Origin: Bacteroidota bacterium
GTDB taxonomy: Bacteria > Bacteroidota > Bacteroidia > Cytophagales > Cyclobacteriaceae
Length of the DNA stretch: 64,000 bases
Assembly: GCA_016191555.1 (NCBI GenBank)
Contig: JACPVX010000045.1
Coordinates: 1-64,000 of the forward strand
Direction of reading: 5' to 3'
A program made the translations under genes and the position numbers. A model generated the notes under the pieces. That model made no database searches. It was not told where the DNA came from and saw only the letters and a program-made list of their open reading frames with translations. The stretch's first letter is position 1. Every line of letters begins with the position of its first letter. Shown here piece by piece: positions 28,478 through 37,182 of the stretch.

Positions 28478-30157
28478 TTAAGCTGCTTTCGCTGTTTCTT
28501 CTTCCTTCAAAGTTCGTCTCAAAATTTTGCCCACGTTGGTTTTGGGCAGTTCGGTTCTGAACTCGAAGTACTTAGGCACTTTATAATTGGTCAGGTTTTC
28601 GTGACAGAATTTTTTCAATTCTTCTTCCGTCAGGCTTTGATCCTTCTTCACAATAAAGGCTTTGATTACTTCGCCTGATTTCGCATCGGCAACGCCAATG
28701 GCGGCTACTTCTAATACTTTGGGGTGGCCGGCCAATACATTCTCAATTTCATTGGGGAACACGTTGAAACCAGATACTTTAATCATGTCTTTCTTGCGAT
28801 CCACTATCTTGAAATAGCCATCCGCATCCATCAAACCAATGTCACCTGTGCGAAACCATTCATTATTAAAGAATACGCCATCATTGTCTTTTTGCCAGTA
28901 GCCACGCATCACCTGCGGGCCACGGGCGCAAATTTCACCAGTCTCTCCTTGCGCCAGCTGCTTACCATCATCATCAAAAATGGCCACTTCGGTGCTTGGC
29001 ATCGGTATACCAATGGTACCTCGCTTGTGATTTCCCACCAATGGGTTGCAGCAAAGTACCGGAGAAGTTTCACTGAGTCCGTAACCTTCTACCAGTGGAC
29101 TCTTCGTAATTTCTTCCCACTTGATGGCAACGGCATCTTGCACCGCCATACCACCACCAACAGCACCCTTTAATTTTGAAAAGTCGCAGGTGGCAAAATC
29201 CGGATTGTTTATTAACCCATTGAATAATGTATTCACTCCGGTGATGATCGAAAATTGATACTTCTTGATCTCCTTTACAAATCCAGGAATATCGCGTGGA
29301 TTGGTAATCAACACGTTGCGCAAGCCTTTGTGAAACATCAATACGCCATTCACAGTGAAAGCAAAAATGTGGTACAATGGCAACGCGGTAATCACAATCT
29401 GTTGTTCATTCGGGGTTAGTAAAGGGCCGAACCAATGCGAAATCATCATGTTGTGCGCAATGATGTTTCGGTGCGATAGTTGCGCTCCCTTAGAAATTCC
29501 TGTTGTTCCTCCGGTGTACTGCAACACGGCCACATCTTCCACATCAATGGCTGGTTTCTTCAAAGTCTGGCTTGCACCTTTTGATAAAACCGATTTGAAT
29601 GAAATAGCGGTGGGCAGACTGTAATCCGGCACCAATTTCTTGATGCGTTTCACCACGAAGTTGACAATCGCTCCTTTCACAAATCCAAGCATATCGCCCA
29701 TATCGGTAACGATGATGTGTTTTACGTTAACGCGATCTTGAATCTGTTGCAGGTTGTGAGCAAAGTTCGAGACAATGACGATGGCTGAAATACCGGCATC
29801 TTTAAACTGATGCTCCATTTCACGTGGAGTATATAACGGATTGGTATTGACCACGATGAGCCCTGCTTTTAGTGAGCCAATCATGGCAATTGGAAACTGA
29901 AGCAGATTGGGCATTTGGATAGCAATACGTTCGCCCTTCTTTAACCCCAATCCATTTTGAAGATAGGCAGCAAAGTTGGTCGATAGGCGGTCTACCTCGC
30001 CATAGGTGATTTTGCCACCCATGTTCTCAAAAGCAATTCGATCAGCGTATTTTTTACAAGCTGTTTCAAACAACTCGGGCAACGAAGAAAATTCGAGTGG
30101 TTGAAGTTGTTGCGGAATGCCGGGTGGGTAATTTTTAAACCAAGGAAATGAGTTCAT
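28478..30157 (-). CDS. fadD: Long-chain fatty acid-CoA ligase
   Basis: 559 aa, the size of bacterial FadD. AMP-binding signature QYTGGTTGISKGAQLSHRN (about 215-235), the core EGYGLSETSP, GEICARGPQVMRGYW, and the C-terminal catalytic Lys in TNVGKILRRTL. Activates fatty acids to acyl-CoA with ATP, feeding beta-oxidation, consistent with etfAB in the window. Followed downstream by the propeller gene, and preceded by the tRNA-like gene and its terminator, which isolates its promoter region. Confidence 0.94.
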   Translation of the reverse strand: MNSFPWFKNYPPGIPQQLQPLEFSSLPELFETACKKYADRIAFENMGGKITYGEVDRLSTNFAAYLQNGLGLKKGERIAIQMPNLLQFPIAMIGSLKAGLIVVNTNPLYTPREMEHQFKDAGISAIVIVSNFAHNLQQIQDRVNVKHIIVTDMGDMLGFVKGAIVNFVVKRIKKLVPDYSLPTAISFKSVLSKGASQTLKKPAIDVEDVAVLQYTGGTTGISKGAQLSHRNIIAHNMMISHWFGPLLTPNEQQIVITALPLYHIFAFTVNGVLMFHKGLRNVLITNPRDIPGFVKEIKKYQFSIITGVNTLFNGLINNPDFATCDFSKLKGAVGGGMAVQDAVAIKWEEITKSPLVEGYGLSETSPVLCCNPLVGNHKRGTIGIPMPSTEVAIFDDDGKQLAQGETGEICARGPQVMRGYWQKDNDGVFFNNEWFRTGDIGLMDADGYFKIVDRKKDMIKVSGFNVFPNEIENVLAGHPKVLEVAAIGVADAKSGEVIKAFIVKKDQSLTEEELKKFCHENLTNYKVPKYFEFRTELPKTNVGKILRRTLKEEETAKAA

Positions 30158-30249
30158 AATAACGTATTTGAAACAGAACCCAATTAGGTTAAAAATGTTG
30201 CGCGAAGCAATCGTTTGTTATGGTGTATTGAATAAAATGTGGCTTTTCA

Positions 30250-30287
30250 GCAAAATAAAAAAGCCCTCCTGAAATCAGGAAGGCTTT
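30250..30287 (-). terminator. Intrinsic terminator of the tRNA-like gene
   Basis: Minus-strand hairpin AAGCC-A-TCCTGA / TCAGGA-C-GGCTT (one internal mismatch) followed by TTTTATTTTG. It begins 2-3 bases after the acceptor stem of the tRNA-like RNA, so it defines the 3' end of that transcript. Confidence 0.8.
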
Positions 30288-30289
30288 GC

Positions 30290-30435
30290 TGTAGAGGAAG
30301 GGTTCGAACCTTCACGGGGAAGTTAGCTGCAAGGCACTAAGAAAACATTTAGTGGTCAACCCATTACCTTGCGTTTGTCCTTTGCTCCCCACCCCCGAGA
30401 CAGGAGGGCTTGTCTGCCAATTTCAACACCCTACA
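30290..30435 (-). tRNA. tRNA-like RNA, Asp(GUC)-like anticodon, giant variable arm
   Basis: 146 nt, twice the normal length. Acceptor stem 7 bp (TGTAGGG / CTCTACA, one G-T). D-arm: TTG / CAA stem with a Leu/Ser-type loop (AAATTGGCAGA). Anticodon arm: CCCTC / GGGGG with 7-nt loop CTGTCTC, reading GUC; the loop is one base from the usual tRNA-Asp CTGTCAC, and the discriminator is G, as in Asp. T-arm perfect: GAAGG-TTCGAAC-CCTTC. The variable region is about 77 nt and folds with GGGGAG/CTTCCCC, GCAAGG/CCTTGC and ACTAA/TTAGT stems. Base 37 is a pyrimidine, unusual for a working tRNA. No full 3' CCA is encoded. It has its own promoter and terminator. Confidence 0.6.
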
Positions 30436-30450
30436 TTGTAAATTATGATA

Positions 30451-30482
30451 CAAATTAACGCATTACCTGATGTAATAGTCAA
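30451..30482 (-). promoter_or_regulatory. Promoter of the tRNA-like gene
   Basis: Minus strand TTG (30482-30480), 21-bp spacer, TTAATTTG (30458-30451): one base from the Bacteroidota -33/-7 pattern TTG-N(19-21)-TAnnTTTG. It predicts a start near 30444, about 9 nt before the acceptor stem. Confidence 0.55.
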
Positions 30483-30526
30483 CAATACATATAAATTATT
30501 ACAATATTTATAATGATATAGCAATT

Positions 30527-30540
30527 TAAATGTACATTTA
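30527..30540. promoter_or_regulatory. Perfect 14-bp palindrome before the Lrp gene
   Basis: TAAATGTACATTTA, 20 bp upstream of the Lrp-type start codon and about 45 bp upstream of the tRNA-like gene promoter on the other strand. AT-rich dyads are typical operator sites of Lrp/AsnC regulators, which often autoregulate; the assignment is inference. Confidence 0.45.
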
Positions 30541-30559
30541 TTAAAATTTCAATTTCATT

Positions 30560-31027
30560 ATGCCCAAGAATTATCAACTTGACAATACAGATCTCAGAAT
30601 TTTGGAGATTCTGATGCAGGATGCGAAACGACCCTATACGGAAGTAGCTAAAAAGGTCAATGTTTCGCAGGGAACCATTCATGTACGGATGGCCAAAATG
30701 GAAGAAGCCGGCATTCTCGACAAAACAACCCTCAAAATCAATTACGCCAATCTCGGATACGACATTACAGCCTTCATCGGTATCTATTTGGAAAAGAGCG
30801 CTTTGTATGACAAGGTATTGACGAAACTCAAGGACATCCCTGAAATCGTAAGTATCCACTATACCACCGGCAACTACTCGATGTTTCTAAAAATCCATTG
30901 CCGGGATACCAATCACTTGAAAGAGGTTTTGCACGACAAAATGCAGCAAGTAGAAGGAATAGAGCGAACCGAAACCATGATATCACTCGAAGAAAGCTTA
31001 GACCGCAACTTGAAGCTGGTCAGCTAA
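30560..31027 (+). CDS. Lrp/AsnC-family transcriptional regulator
   Basis: 155 aa. N-terminal helix-turn-helix at about 6-60 (LDNTDLRILEILMQDAKRPY, VSQGTIHVRMAKMEEAGIL) and a C-terminal RAM ligand-binding domain at about 70-150 (GIYLEKSALYDKVLTKL, HYTTGNYSMFLKIHCRD). Such proteins form octamers and respond to amino acids. It sits between the tRNA-like gene and the suf operon; control of suf is possible but not shown. Confidence 0.92.
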   Translation: MPKNYQLDNTDLRILEILMQDAKRPYTEVAKKVNVSQGTIHVRMAKMEEAGILDKTTLKINYANLGYDITAFIGIYLEKSALYDKVLTKLKDIPEIVSIHYTTGNYSMFLKIHCRDTNHLKEVLHDKMQQVEGIERTETMISLEESLDRNLKLVS

Positions 31028-31113
31028 ATAATTTTACTGTTTAAAGAACCTTAAAACCCGTTTATTGTTCTTATTTTTGACTTTCTATTTAAAATTAGTC
31101 TAAATAGGTTGGA

Positions 31114-32559
31114 ATGAGCAAAGACAATCAGGTTCTGGAGGAGTTTACATCCAAAGAATACGAGCACGGCTGGAATGTAAATTTGGAAGCAGATGAAGCA
31201 CCCAAAGGCTTGAGCGAAGATACGGTGCGTTTTATCTCAGCCAAAAAGAATGAACCTGCATGGCTCTTGGAGTGGCGCCTGAAGGCCTATCGTCAATGGG
31301 AGAAAATGGCTGAGCCAACGTGGGCTAATGTTCATCACCCTCAAATCAATTATCAAGACATTATCTACTACTCCGCTCCCAAGCAAAAGAAAAGCATCAG
31401 TGGGCTGGATGAGGTTGATCCTGAGTTGATTAAGACTTTCGAGAAGTTAGGAATCTCGATCACCGAACAAAAACGATTAACAGGCGTAGCGGTAGATGCT
31501 GTTATCGATAGCGTTTCAGTTGCTACCACCTTCAAGGAAACATTGGGTGAATTAGGAATCATCTTCTGCTCTTTCAGCGAAGCGGTTAAGGAACATCCGG
31601 AGTTAATTAAGAAATACTTGGGCTCGGTTGTGCCCATGAACGATAATTACTTTGCAGCTTTGAATTCGGCTGTGTTCTCAGACGGTTCGTTCTGCTACAT
31701 TCCAAAAGGCGTTCGTTGCCCGATGGAGTTATCTACCTACTTCCGAATCAACGCGGCCAATACAGGGCAGTTCGAACGAACTTTGATCATCGCAGATGAA
31801 GGTTCGTATGTCAGTTACCTGGAAGGTTGCACCGCTCCTATGCGCGATGAAAATCAATTACACGCAGCGGTAGTTGAGCTTTACGCGATGAAGGATGCCG
31901 AAATCAAATATTCAACGGTTCAAAACTGGTATCCGGGAGATAAAAACGGAAAAGGCGGGATCTACAACTTCGTGACGAAACGCGGACTTTGCTTTGGCGA
32001 CCATTCAAAGATTTCGTGGACACAAGTAGAAACGGGGTCGGCCATTACGTGGAAGTATCCTTCGTGTGTGTTGAAAGGGGATTATTCGATGGGTGAATTT
32101 TACTCCGTGGCAGTTACTAACAACTACCAGCAAGCAGACACCGGCACGAAGATGATTCACATTGGTAAAAACACCAAGTCACGTATTGTGTCGAAGGGAA
32201 TTTCTGCCGGAAAATCACAGAATAGCTACCGCGGTCAAGTGCATATTATGAAGCGTGCGTCTAATGCGCGCAATTTCTCTCAGTGCGACTCTTTGCTAAT
32301 GGGTGATCAGTGCGGAGCACACACGTTCCCTTACATTGATGTTGAAAATCAAACTGCACGTATTGAACACGAGGCTACGACTTCGAAAATTGGCGAAGAC
32401 CAGATCTTCTACTGCCTGCAGCGCGGTATTGACGAAGAAGCCGCAGTGGCTTTAATTGTGAATGGCTATGCCAAAGAAGTTTTGAATCAGTTGCCGATGG
32501 AGTTTGCGGTAGAAGCACAAAAACTATTAGCACTGACCTTAGAAGGAAGTGTTGGTTAA
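31114..32559 (+). CDS. sufB: Fe-S cluster scaffold SufB
   Basis: 481 aa, full length. Core of the SufBC2D scaffold on which Fe-S clusters are assembled in the cytoplasm. Characteristic segments: [49 protein letters not shown] and [16 protein letters not shown], with the conserved Cys and His toward the C-terminus. First gene of the suf operon; a possible -7 element TATTTTTG lies at 31072-31079. Confidence 0.97.
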   Translation: MSKDNQVLEEFTSKEYEHGWNVNLEADEAPKGLSEDTVRFISAKKNEPAWLLEWRLKAYRQWEKMAEPTWANVHHPQINYQDIIYYSAPKQKKSISGLDEVDPELIKTFEKLGISITEQKRLTGVAVDAVIDSVSVATTFKETLGELGIIFCSFSEAVKEHPELIKKYLGSVVPMNDNYFAALNSAVFSDGSFCYIPKGVRCPMELSTYFRINAANTGQFERTLIIADEGSYVSYLEGCTAPMRDENQLHAAVVELYAMKDAEIKYSTVQNWYPGDKNGKGGIYNFVTKRGLCFGDHSKISWTQVETGSAITWKYPSCVLKGDYSMGEFYSVAVTNNYQQADTGTKMIHIGKNTKSRIVSKGISAGKSQNSYRGQVHIMKRASNARNFSQCDSLLMGDQCGAHTFPYIDVENQTARIEHEATTSKIGEDQIFYCLQRGIDEEAAVALIVNGYAKEVLNQLPMEFAVEAQKLLALTLEGSVG

Positions 32560-32577
32560 TTATTGAATTTGAACTCT

Positions 32578-33333
32578 ATGTTATCTATAAAAAATTTACA
32601 GGCCAGCATTGGCGAGAAAGAGATTCTAAAAGGAATCAATCTAGAAGTAAATGCCGGTGAGGTGCACGCCATCATGGGACCCAACGGTTCCGGAAAAAGT
32701 ACGCTGGCATCGGTGCTGGCTGGTCGTGAAGATTACGAAGTGACTGGTGGCGAAGTTGAATTCAACGGAAAGAATATTCTGGAATTGGATCCTAGCGATC
32801 GCGCAGCGGAAGGTATTTTCCTCGCGTTTCAATACCCTGTAGAAATTCCGGGTGTTAGCACCATCAACTTCATGAAAACGGCTGTGAATAAAATTCGCCA
32901 ATACCGTGGACAAAGTCCACTCGATGCAGTTGCCTTTCTGCAATTGATGAAAGAAAAAATGAAGTTGGTTGAAATTGATCAATCACTACTCAGTCGTTCG
33001 TTGAATGAAGGTTTTTCGGGAGGTGAAAAGAAACGTAACGAGATTTTCCAGATGGCGATGCTTGAGCCTAAGTTGTCCATCTTAGATGAGACAGACTCCG
33101 GCCTGGATATCGATGCCTTAAAAATTGTGGCGAATGGTGTAAACTCATTGCGCTCAAAAAACAACGCCACGATTGTGGTGACTCACTATCAGCGACTTTT
33201 AGATTACATCGTACCTGATTACGTGCATGTGCTCTATAAAGGAAAAATTGTAAAATCCGGAACGAAAGAGCTGGCCAAAGAACTGGAAGCTAAAGGTTAC
33301 GATTGGATTAAAAATGAAGTAGCCCTCGCTTAA
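32578..33333 (+). CDS. sufC: Fe-S assembly ATPase SufC
   Basis: 251 aa from the ATG at 32578 (MLSIKNLQASIGEKEILKG). ABC-type ATPase with Walker A (GPNGSGKST), Q-loop (LAFQYPVEIPG), a signature SGGEKKRNEIFQM and Walker B (LSILDETDSGLD). It binds SufB and SufD and drives their rearrangement during cluster assembly. 18 bp after sufB and 3 bp before sufD. Confidence 0.97.
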   Translation: MLSIKNLQASIGEKEILKGINLEVNAGEVHAIMGPNGSGKSTLASVLAGREDYEVTGGEVEFNGKNILELDPSDRAAEGIFLAFQYPVEIPGVSTINFMKTAVNKIRQYRGQSPLDAVAFLQLMKEKMKLVEIDQSLLSRSLNEGFSGGEKKRNEIFQMAMLEPKLSILDETDSGLDIDALKIVANGVNSLRSKNNATIVVTHYQRLLDYIVPDYVHVLYKGKIVKSGTKELAKELEAKGYDWIKNEVALA

Positions 33334-33336
33334 TGT

Positions 33337-34638
33337 ATGACTACTGCTACTGAATCCATATTGAAACAAATTTTAGAGAGCTCCACTCCTGCTTACTTTG
33401 ATAAGGGAAACGAAGCTCGTAAAAAAGCGTTTGCCCAACTTTCAGAAATTGGATTGCCTACATCCAAATCAGAAGAGTATCGATTTACACCAATCACCAA
33501 AGCACTGGAGAAAAGGTTTACGTGGACAAGCTCCTCTCCTGCTTCTGAAGCGATTTCAATCGATTCATTTTTACCAGCTATTGGTGATACACACCTAATC
33601 GTTTTCACGAATGGTCGTTTCGCTAAACATCTTTCGAAACTTGATGGATTAGAATCGAATGTAGTCGTATCGACTTTTGAAGATGCAGACTTAAAAACAA
33701 AATCTGTTATTCAATCGCTGCTAGGAACGATCAGCAAAACAGAAGATCCATTTGCAGCTATGAACAGCGCCTTCTATCAGGAGGGAATTTTTATTCATGT
33801 TCCGGCTAATATCCAAGTAGCCAAGCCCATTTTGGTTTTACACATCAACGATGCACAAGCGAAACAAGTAATTGCTCATACACGATTGCTCGTTTCTATC
33901 GAAAAAGGTAGCGATTTATCCATCATCGAAAAATCAGATTCGCTGGGAACGCAGCCTTGCTTACACACCTTTACGGAAGAGATGATCGTAGCAGAAAGCG
34001 CTACTTTGGACTATTGCAAAATTCAAAACGATTCAGGCTCAACACATCAGGTTTCAAATACCTTCATCACGCAAGCAGATAACAGTCGGGTGAACACATT
34101 TACGCTTACGCTGAATGGCCAGATCATCCGAAACAATTTGACCATTCAAATCAATGGCGAACAGTGCGAGTCGCATTTTAATGGATTGTATCTGGTGAAT
34201 GGAAACACATTGGTAGATAATCACACTGTAGTCGATCATCAAAAGCCCAATTCATTCAGCAATGAAATGTATAAGGGCATTATGGACGATCAGGCCAAAG
34301 GTGTTTTCAATGGAAAAATCTACGTTCGGCCACATGCTCAAAAAACGAATGCGTTTCAATCCAACCGAAATATTCTGATGAGCGAATCGGCCACCATCAA
34401 CACCAAACCGCAATTAGAGATTTGGGCTGATGATGTGAAGTGTTCACACGGATGTACCACCGGTCAATTGGATGAAGAAGCACTTTTCTATTTGCAGGCC
34501 CGTGGCATTCCTTACGCCTCCGCTAAAGCGATGTTATTGTATGCCTTTGCCTTGGATGTATTGACAGTTATTAAAAACGAAAACTTAAAAGCCCATTTGG
34601 ATCAGTTGATTTCGGAGAGGCTCCATAAAAACTTTTGA
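33337..34638 (+). CDS. sufD: Fe-S assembly protein SufD
   Basis: 433 aa. Family features: TSKSEEYRFTPI near the N-terminus, a right-handed beta-helix centre, and the C-terminal block SHGCTTGQLDEEALFYLQARG common to SufB and SufD. Forms the SufBC2D complex and helps iron entry. Read through from sufC. Confidence 0.96.
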   Translation: MTTATESILKQILESSTPAYFDKGNEARKKAFAQLSEIGLPTSKSEEYRFTPITKALEKRFTWTSSSPASEAISIDSFLPAIGDTHLIVFTNGRFAKHLSKLDGLESNVVVSTFEDADLKTKSVIQSLLGTISKTEDPFAAMNSAFYQEGIFIHVPANIQVAKPILVLHINDAQAKQVIAHTRLLVSIEKGSDLSIIEKSDSLGTQPCLHTFTEEMIVAESATLDYCKIQNDSGSTHQVSNTFITQADNSRVNTFTLTLNGQIIRNNLTIQINGEQCESHFNGLYLVNGNTLVDNHTVVDHQKPNSFSNEMYKGIMDDQAKGVFNGKIYVRPHAQKTNAFQSNRNILMSESATINTKPQLEIWADDVKCSHGCTTGQLDEEALFYLQARGIPYASAKAMLLYAFALDVLTVIKNENLKAHLDQLISERLHKNF

Positions 34639-34639
34639 T

Positions 34640-35881
34640 ATGAGTGCCGTGCTCGCACCTACGTTGAATATTCAAAAAATCAGAGAAGAGTTTCCGATTC
34701 TCCATCAACTGGTGAACGGCAAACCACTGATCTACTTTGACAACGCAGCTACTAATCAGAAACCAAAAAGAGTCATTCAGGCGCTCACCAATTATTACCA
34801 AAACGACAACGCTAATATTCACCGCGGTATCCATACATTAGCCGAAAGAGCGACTCGTGCCTATGAAGACACCCGTTTGGCGATGCGAGCGTTTATTCAT
34901 GCCGAGCACAGCGAAGAAATCATTTTCACACGTGGCGTTACTGAAAGCATCAATCTCGTAGCATCTTCTTACGGCAGAGCTTTTTTGAAAGAAGGTGATG
35001 AAATTATTATCTCCGGATTAGAGCATCATTCCAATATTGTTCCGTGGCAACTGATCGCGGAAGAAAAGAAGGCAGTCATTCGGGTAATCAATATCACTCC
35101 CTCCGGAGAAATCGATCTGGATCATTTCAAATCATTGCTCAACTCAAAAACTAAAATTGTAGCCGTCAATCATGCGTCCAACAGTTTAGGAACCATTAAT
35201 CCCGTTAAAGAAATCATTTCTCTCGCGCATGAATTCGGTGCAGTGGTGTTGATTGACGGAGCTCAGGCATCGGCGCACTTGCCGATAGATGTAGTTGAGT
35301 TAGATTGTGATTTTTATTGCATCTCCTCACACAAAATGTACGGCCCTACCGGCACCGGAATTTTGTATGGAAAAAAGGAGTTGTTAGAGAAAATGCCTCC
35401 TTACATGGGCGGTGGTGAAATGATCAAAAATGTGTCGTTCGCCAAAACGACTTACAATGACCTTCCCTACAAATTTGAGGCGGGCACGCCTAATATTGCC
35501 GATGTAGTAGGGCTTAAAGAAGCGATTGATTTTATCAACGATTTAGGCAAAGAAAATATCGCAGCTCATGAACATGAGTTGTTGGCGTATGCTGCGCATC
35601 GTTTAACTGAAATCCCATCCGTTCGATTGATTGGAACGGCATCACAAAAAGTAAGTGTGCAGTCGTTTGTCATTGAGGGAATCCATCCGTTTGATATCGG
35701 GCAGATGTTAGATGCGCGCGGTATTGCGGTAAGAACCGGGCACCATTGCACGCAGCCCTTGATGGAGCATTTTGGATTAGAAGGAACGGTGCGAGCTTCG
35801 TTTTCTGTTTATAATACAAAAGAGGAAATCGACAGCATGATAGATGGTTTAAAAAGAATCATTGGATTTTTACAAAAATGA
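34640..35881 (+). CDS. sufS: Cysteine desulfurase SufS
   Basis: 413 aa, PLP-dependent group II desulfurase that takes sulfur from cysteine. PLP Lys in CISSHKMYGPTGTG, the catalytic Cys in RTGHHCTQPLMEHFG, and substrate Asn/His in NHASNSLGTINP. The ATG starts 1 bp after the sufD stop. Its partner SufE overlaps the 3' end. Confidence 0.97.
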   Translation: MSAVLAPTLNIQKIREEFPILHQLVNGKPLIYFDNAATNQKPKRVIQALTNYYQNDNANIHRGIHTLAERATRAYEDTRLAMRAFIHAEHSEEIIFTRGVTESINLVASSYGRAFLKEGDEIIISGLEHHSNIVPWQLIAEEKKAVIRVINITPSGEIDLDHFKSLLNSKTKIVAVNHASNSLGTINPVKEIISLAHEFGAVVLIDGAQASAHLPIDVVELDCDFYCISSHKMYGPTGTGILYGKKELLEKMPPYMGGGEMIKNVSFAKTTYNDLPYKFEAGTPNIADVVGLKEAIDFINDLGKENIAAHEHELLAYAAHRLTEIPSVRLIGTASQKVSVQSFVIEGIHPFDIGQMLDARGIAVRTGHHCTQPLMEHFGLEGTVRASFSVYNTKEEIDSMIDGLKRIIGFLQK

Positions 35882-36309
35882 CCATCAACCAAACCCAAGA
35901 TCAGATTATCAGCGAATTTTCCCTGTTGGATGGCGACATGGAAATGACGGTATTCTACATCATGGAGTTAGGTCAGAAATTGCCGGAAATGAATCCAATC
36001 GATAAAACGGAGTTGAATGAAGTAAAAGGCTGCCAATCGAAAGTTTGGTTAACAGCTAATATTGAAAACAACGGTCTTCAATTTTCTGCCGATAGCAACA
36101 CCGCTATCACGAAAGGGTTGGTAAGTTTATTGGTTCGAATTTTCAATGGTCAAAGTCCGGATGAAATTTTATCAGCGGATCTATACTTCATGAAAAAAAT
36201 TGGCATGGAACGCTTTATCGGGACGCAACGTTCCAATGGTTTTGCCTCCATGATTAAGCAGATTAAGATGTATGCTGTTGCATTTAAAGCTCAATTGACC
36301 GCTAACTAA
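35878..36309 (+). CDS. sufE: Sulfur acceptor SufE
   Basis: 143 aa. Takes the persulfide from SufS through the Cys in EVKGCQSKVWL and passes it to SufB. ATG overlaps the sufS stop by 4 bp. Typical SufE length and fold (FNGQSPDEILSADLYFMKKIG). Confidence 0.95.
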   Translation: MTINQTQDQIISEFSLLDGDMEMTVFYIMELGQKLPEMNPIDKTELNEVKGCQSKVWLTANIENNGLQFSADSNTAITKGLVSLLVRIFNGQSPDEILSADLYFMKKIGMERFIGTQRSNGFASMIKQIKMYAVAFKAQLTAN

Positions 36310-36656
36310 TGGAAGAAGTTACTATCAATAATGTAAATTCATCGGAAACCGGCATTAACCTGCGGGATAAGGTGCTGGCAGCTATTAAAATGGTCTACGA
36401 CCCGGAAATTCCAGTAGATGTTTACGAATTAGGCCTCATTTATGAGATCAATATCTTCCCTGTAAATAATGTGTTCATCCGAATGACGCTTACTTCACCG
36501 TCTTGTCCGTCAGCTGAGGTTATTCCGGGAGAAGTAGAACAACGAATCAGAGAAATTGAGGGCATTAATGATGTGAAGGTGGAAATTACGTTTGACCCAC
36601 CCTACTCTCAAGACATGATGAGTGAAGCGGCTAAATTGGAACTAGGTTTTATGTAA
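36309..36656 (+). CDS. SUF-linked MIP18/DUF59 Fe-S assembly factor
   Basis: 115 aa. DUF59 family: VYDPEIPVDVYELGLIYEI, LTSPSCPSAEVIPGEVEQRI with the conserved Cys, and VEITFDPPYSQDMMSE. Bacterial members (SufT-like, PaaD-like) help to mature or transfer Fe-S clusters. The start codon overlaps the sufE stop by one base, so it is clearly part of the operon. Called SufT in some genomes; I leave the symbol blank because SufT lineages differ. Confidence 0.92.
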   Translation: MEEVTINNVNSSETGINLRDKVLAAIKMVYDPEIPVDVYELGLIYEINIFPVNNVFIRMTLTSPSCPSAEVIPGEVEQRIREIEGINDVKVEITFDPPYSQDMMSEAAKLELGFM

Positions 36657-36714
36657 ATCTGTTATAACAATCGTCTAAATATAAATTCAACCTTAAATAA
36701 TCCTAACAAATCAT

Positions 36715-37131
36715 ATGTATCCCGAACACTTAGTTGCCCCGATGCGCACCGATTTAACGGTGGCCGGATTTACAGAATTAAAAACTGCTGATGCTGTTGA
36801 TCAGGAATTGAAAGACCAGAAAGGAACTACCCTGTTGGTGATCAATTCCGTTTGTGGCTGTGCTGCCGGTGCGGCACGCCCAGGAATTAAATGGGCGCTG
36901 CAAAATTCTGAAAAGAAGCCTGCTCACCTGACTACTGTATTTGCTGGAGTCGATAAAGAAGCCGTTTCAAAAGCAAGAGAATACACTCTTCCTTATCCTC
37001 CGTCCTCACCTGCCATTGCATTGTTTAAAGATGGCGAGTTGGTGCACTTTGTAGAGCGTCATCACATTGAAGGCAGAAATGCACAAATGATAGGCCAACA
37101 TTTAGTTGAAGTGTTTGACGAATTCTGCTAA
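36715..37131 (+). CDS. Bacilliredoxin (BrxA/BrxB family)
   Basis: 138 aa. YphP/YqiW family with the CGC motif in VINSVCGCAAGAARPG and the C-terminal HFVERHHIEGRNAQMI block. Bacilliredoxins remove bacillithiol from protein Cys residues. Most Bacteroidota of this group are expected to use bacillithiol, which would fit. Last gene of the suf transcription unit, 58 bp after the DUF59 gene, followed by a strong terminator. Confidence 0.92.
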   Translation: MYPEHLVAPMRTDLTVAGFTELKTADAVDQELKDQKGTTLLVINSVCGCAAGAARPGIKWALQNSEKKPAHLTTVFAGVDKEAVSKAREYTLPYPPSSPAIALFKDGELVHFVERHHIEGRNAQMIGQHLVEVFDEFC

Positions 37132-37153
37132 ACCGTGCTGAAAGTAAATAACC

Positions 37154-37182
37154 AAGAGCCCGAATCATCGGGCTCTTTTTAT
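37154..37182 (+). terminator. Intrinsic terminator after the suf operon
   Basis: Perfect 10-bp stem AAGAGCCCGA / TCGGGCTCTT with loop ATCA and a T-run. The T-run overlaps the stop codon of the convergent antiporter. Confidence 0.9.
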
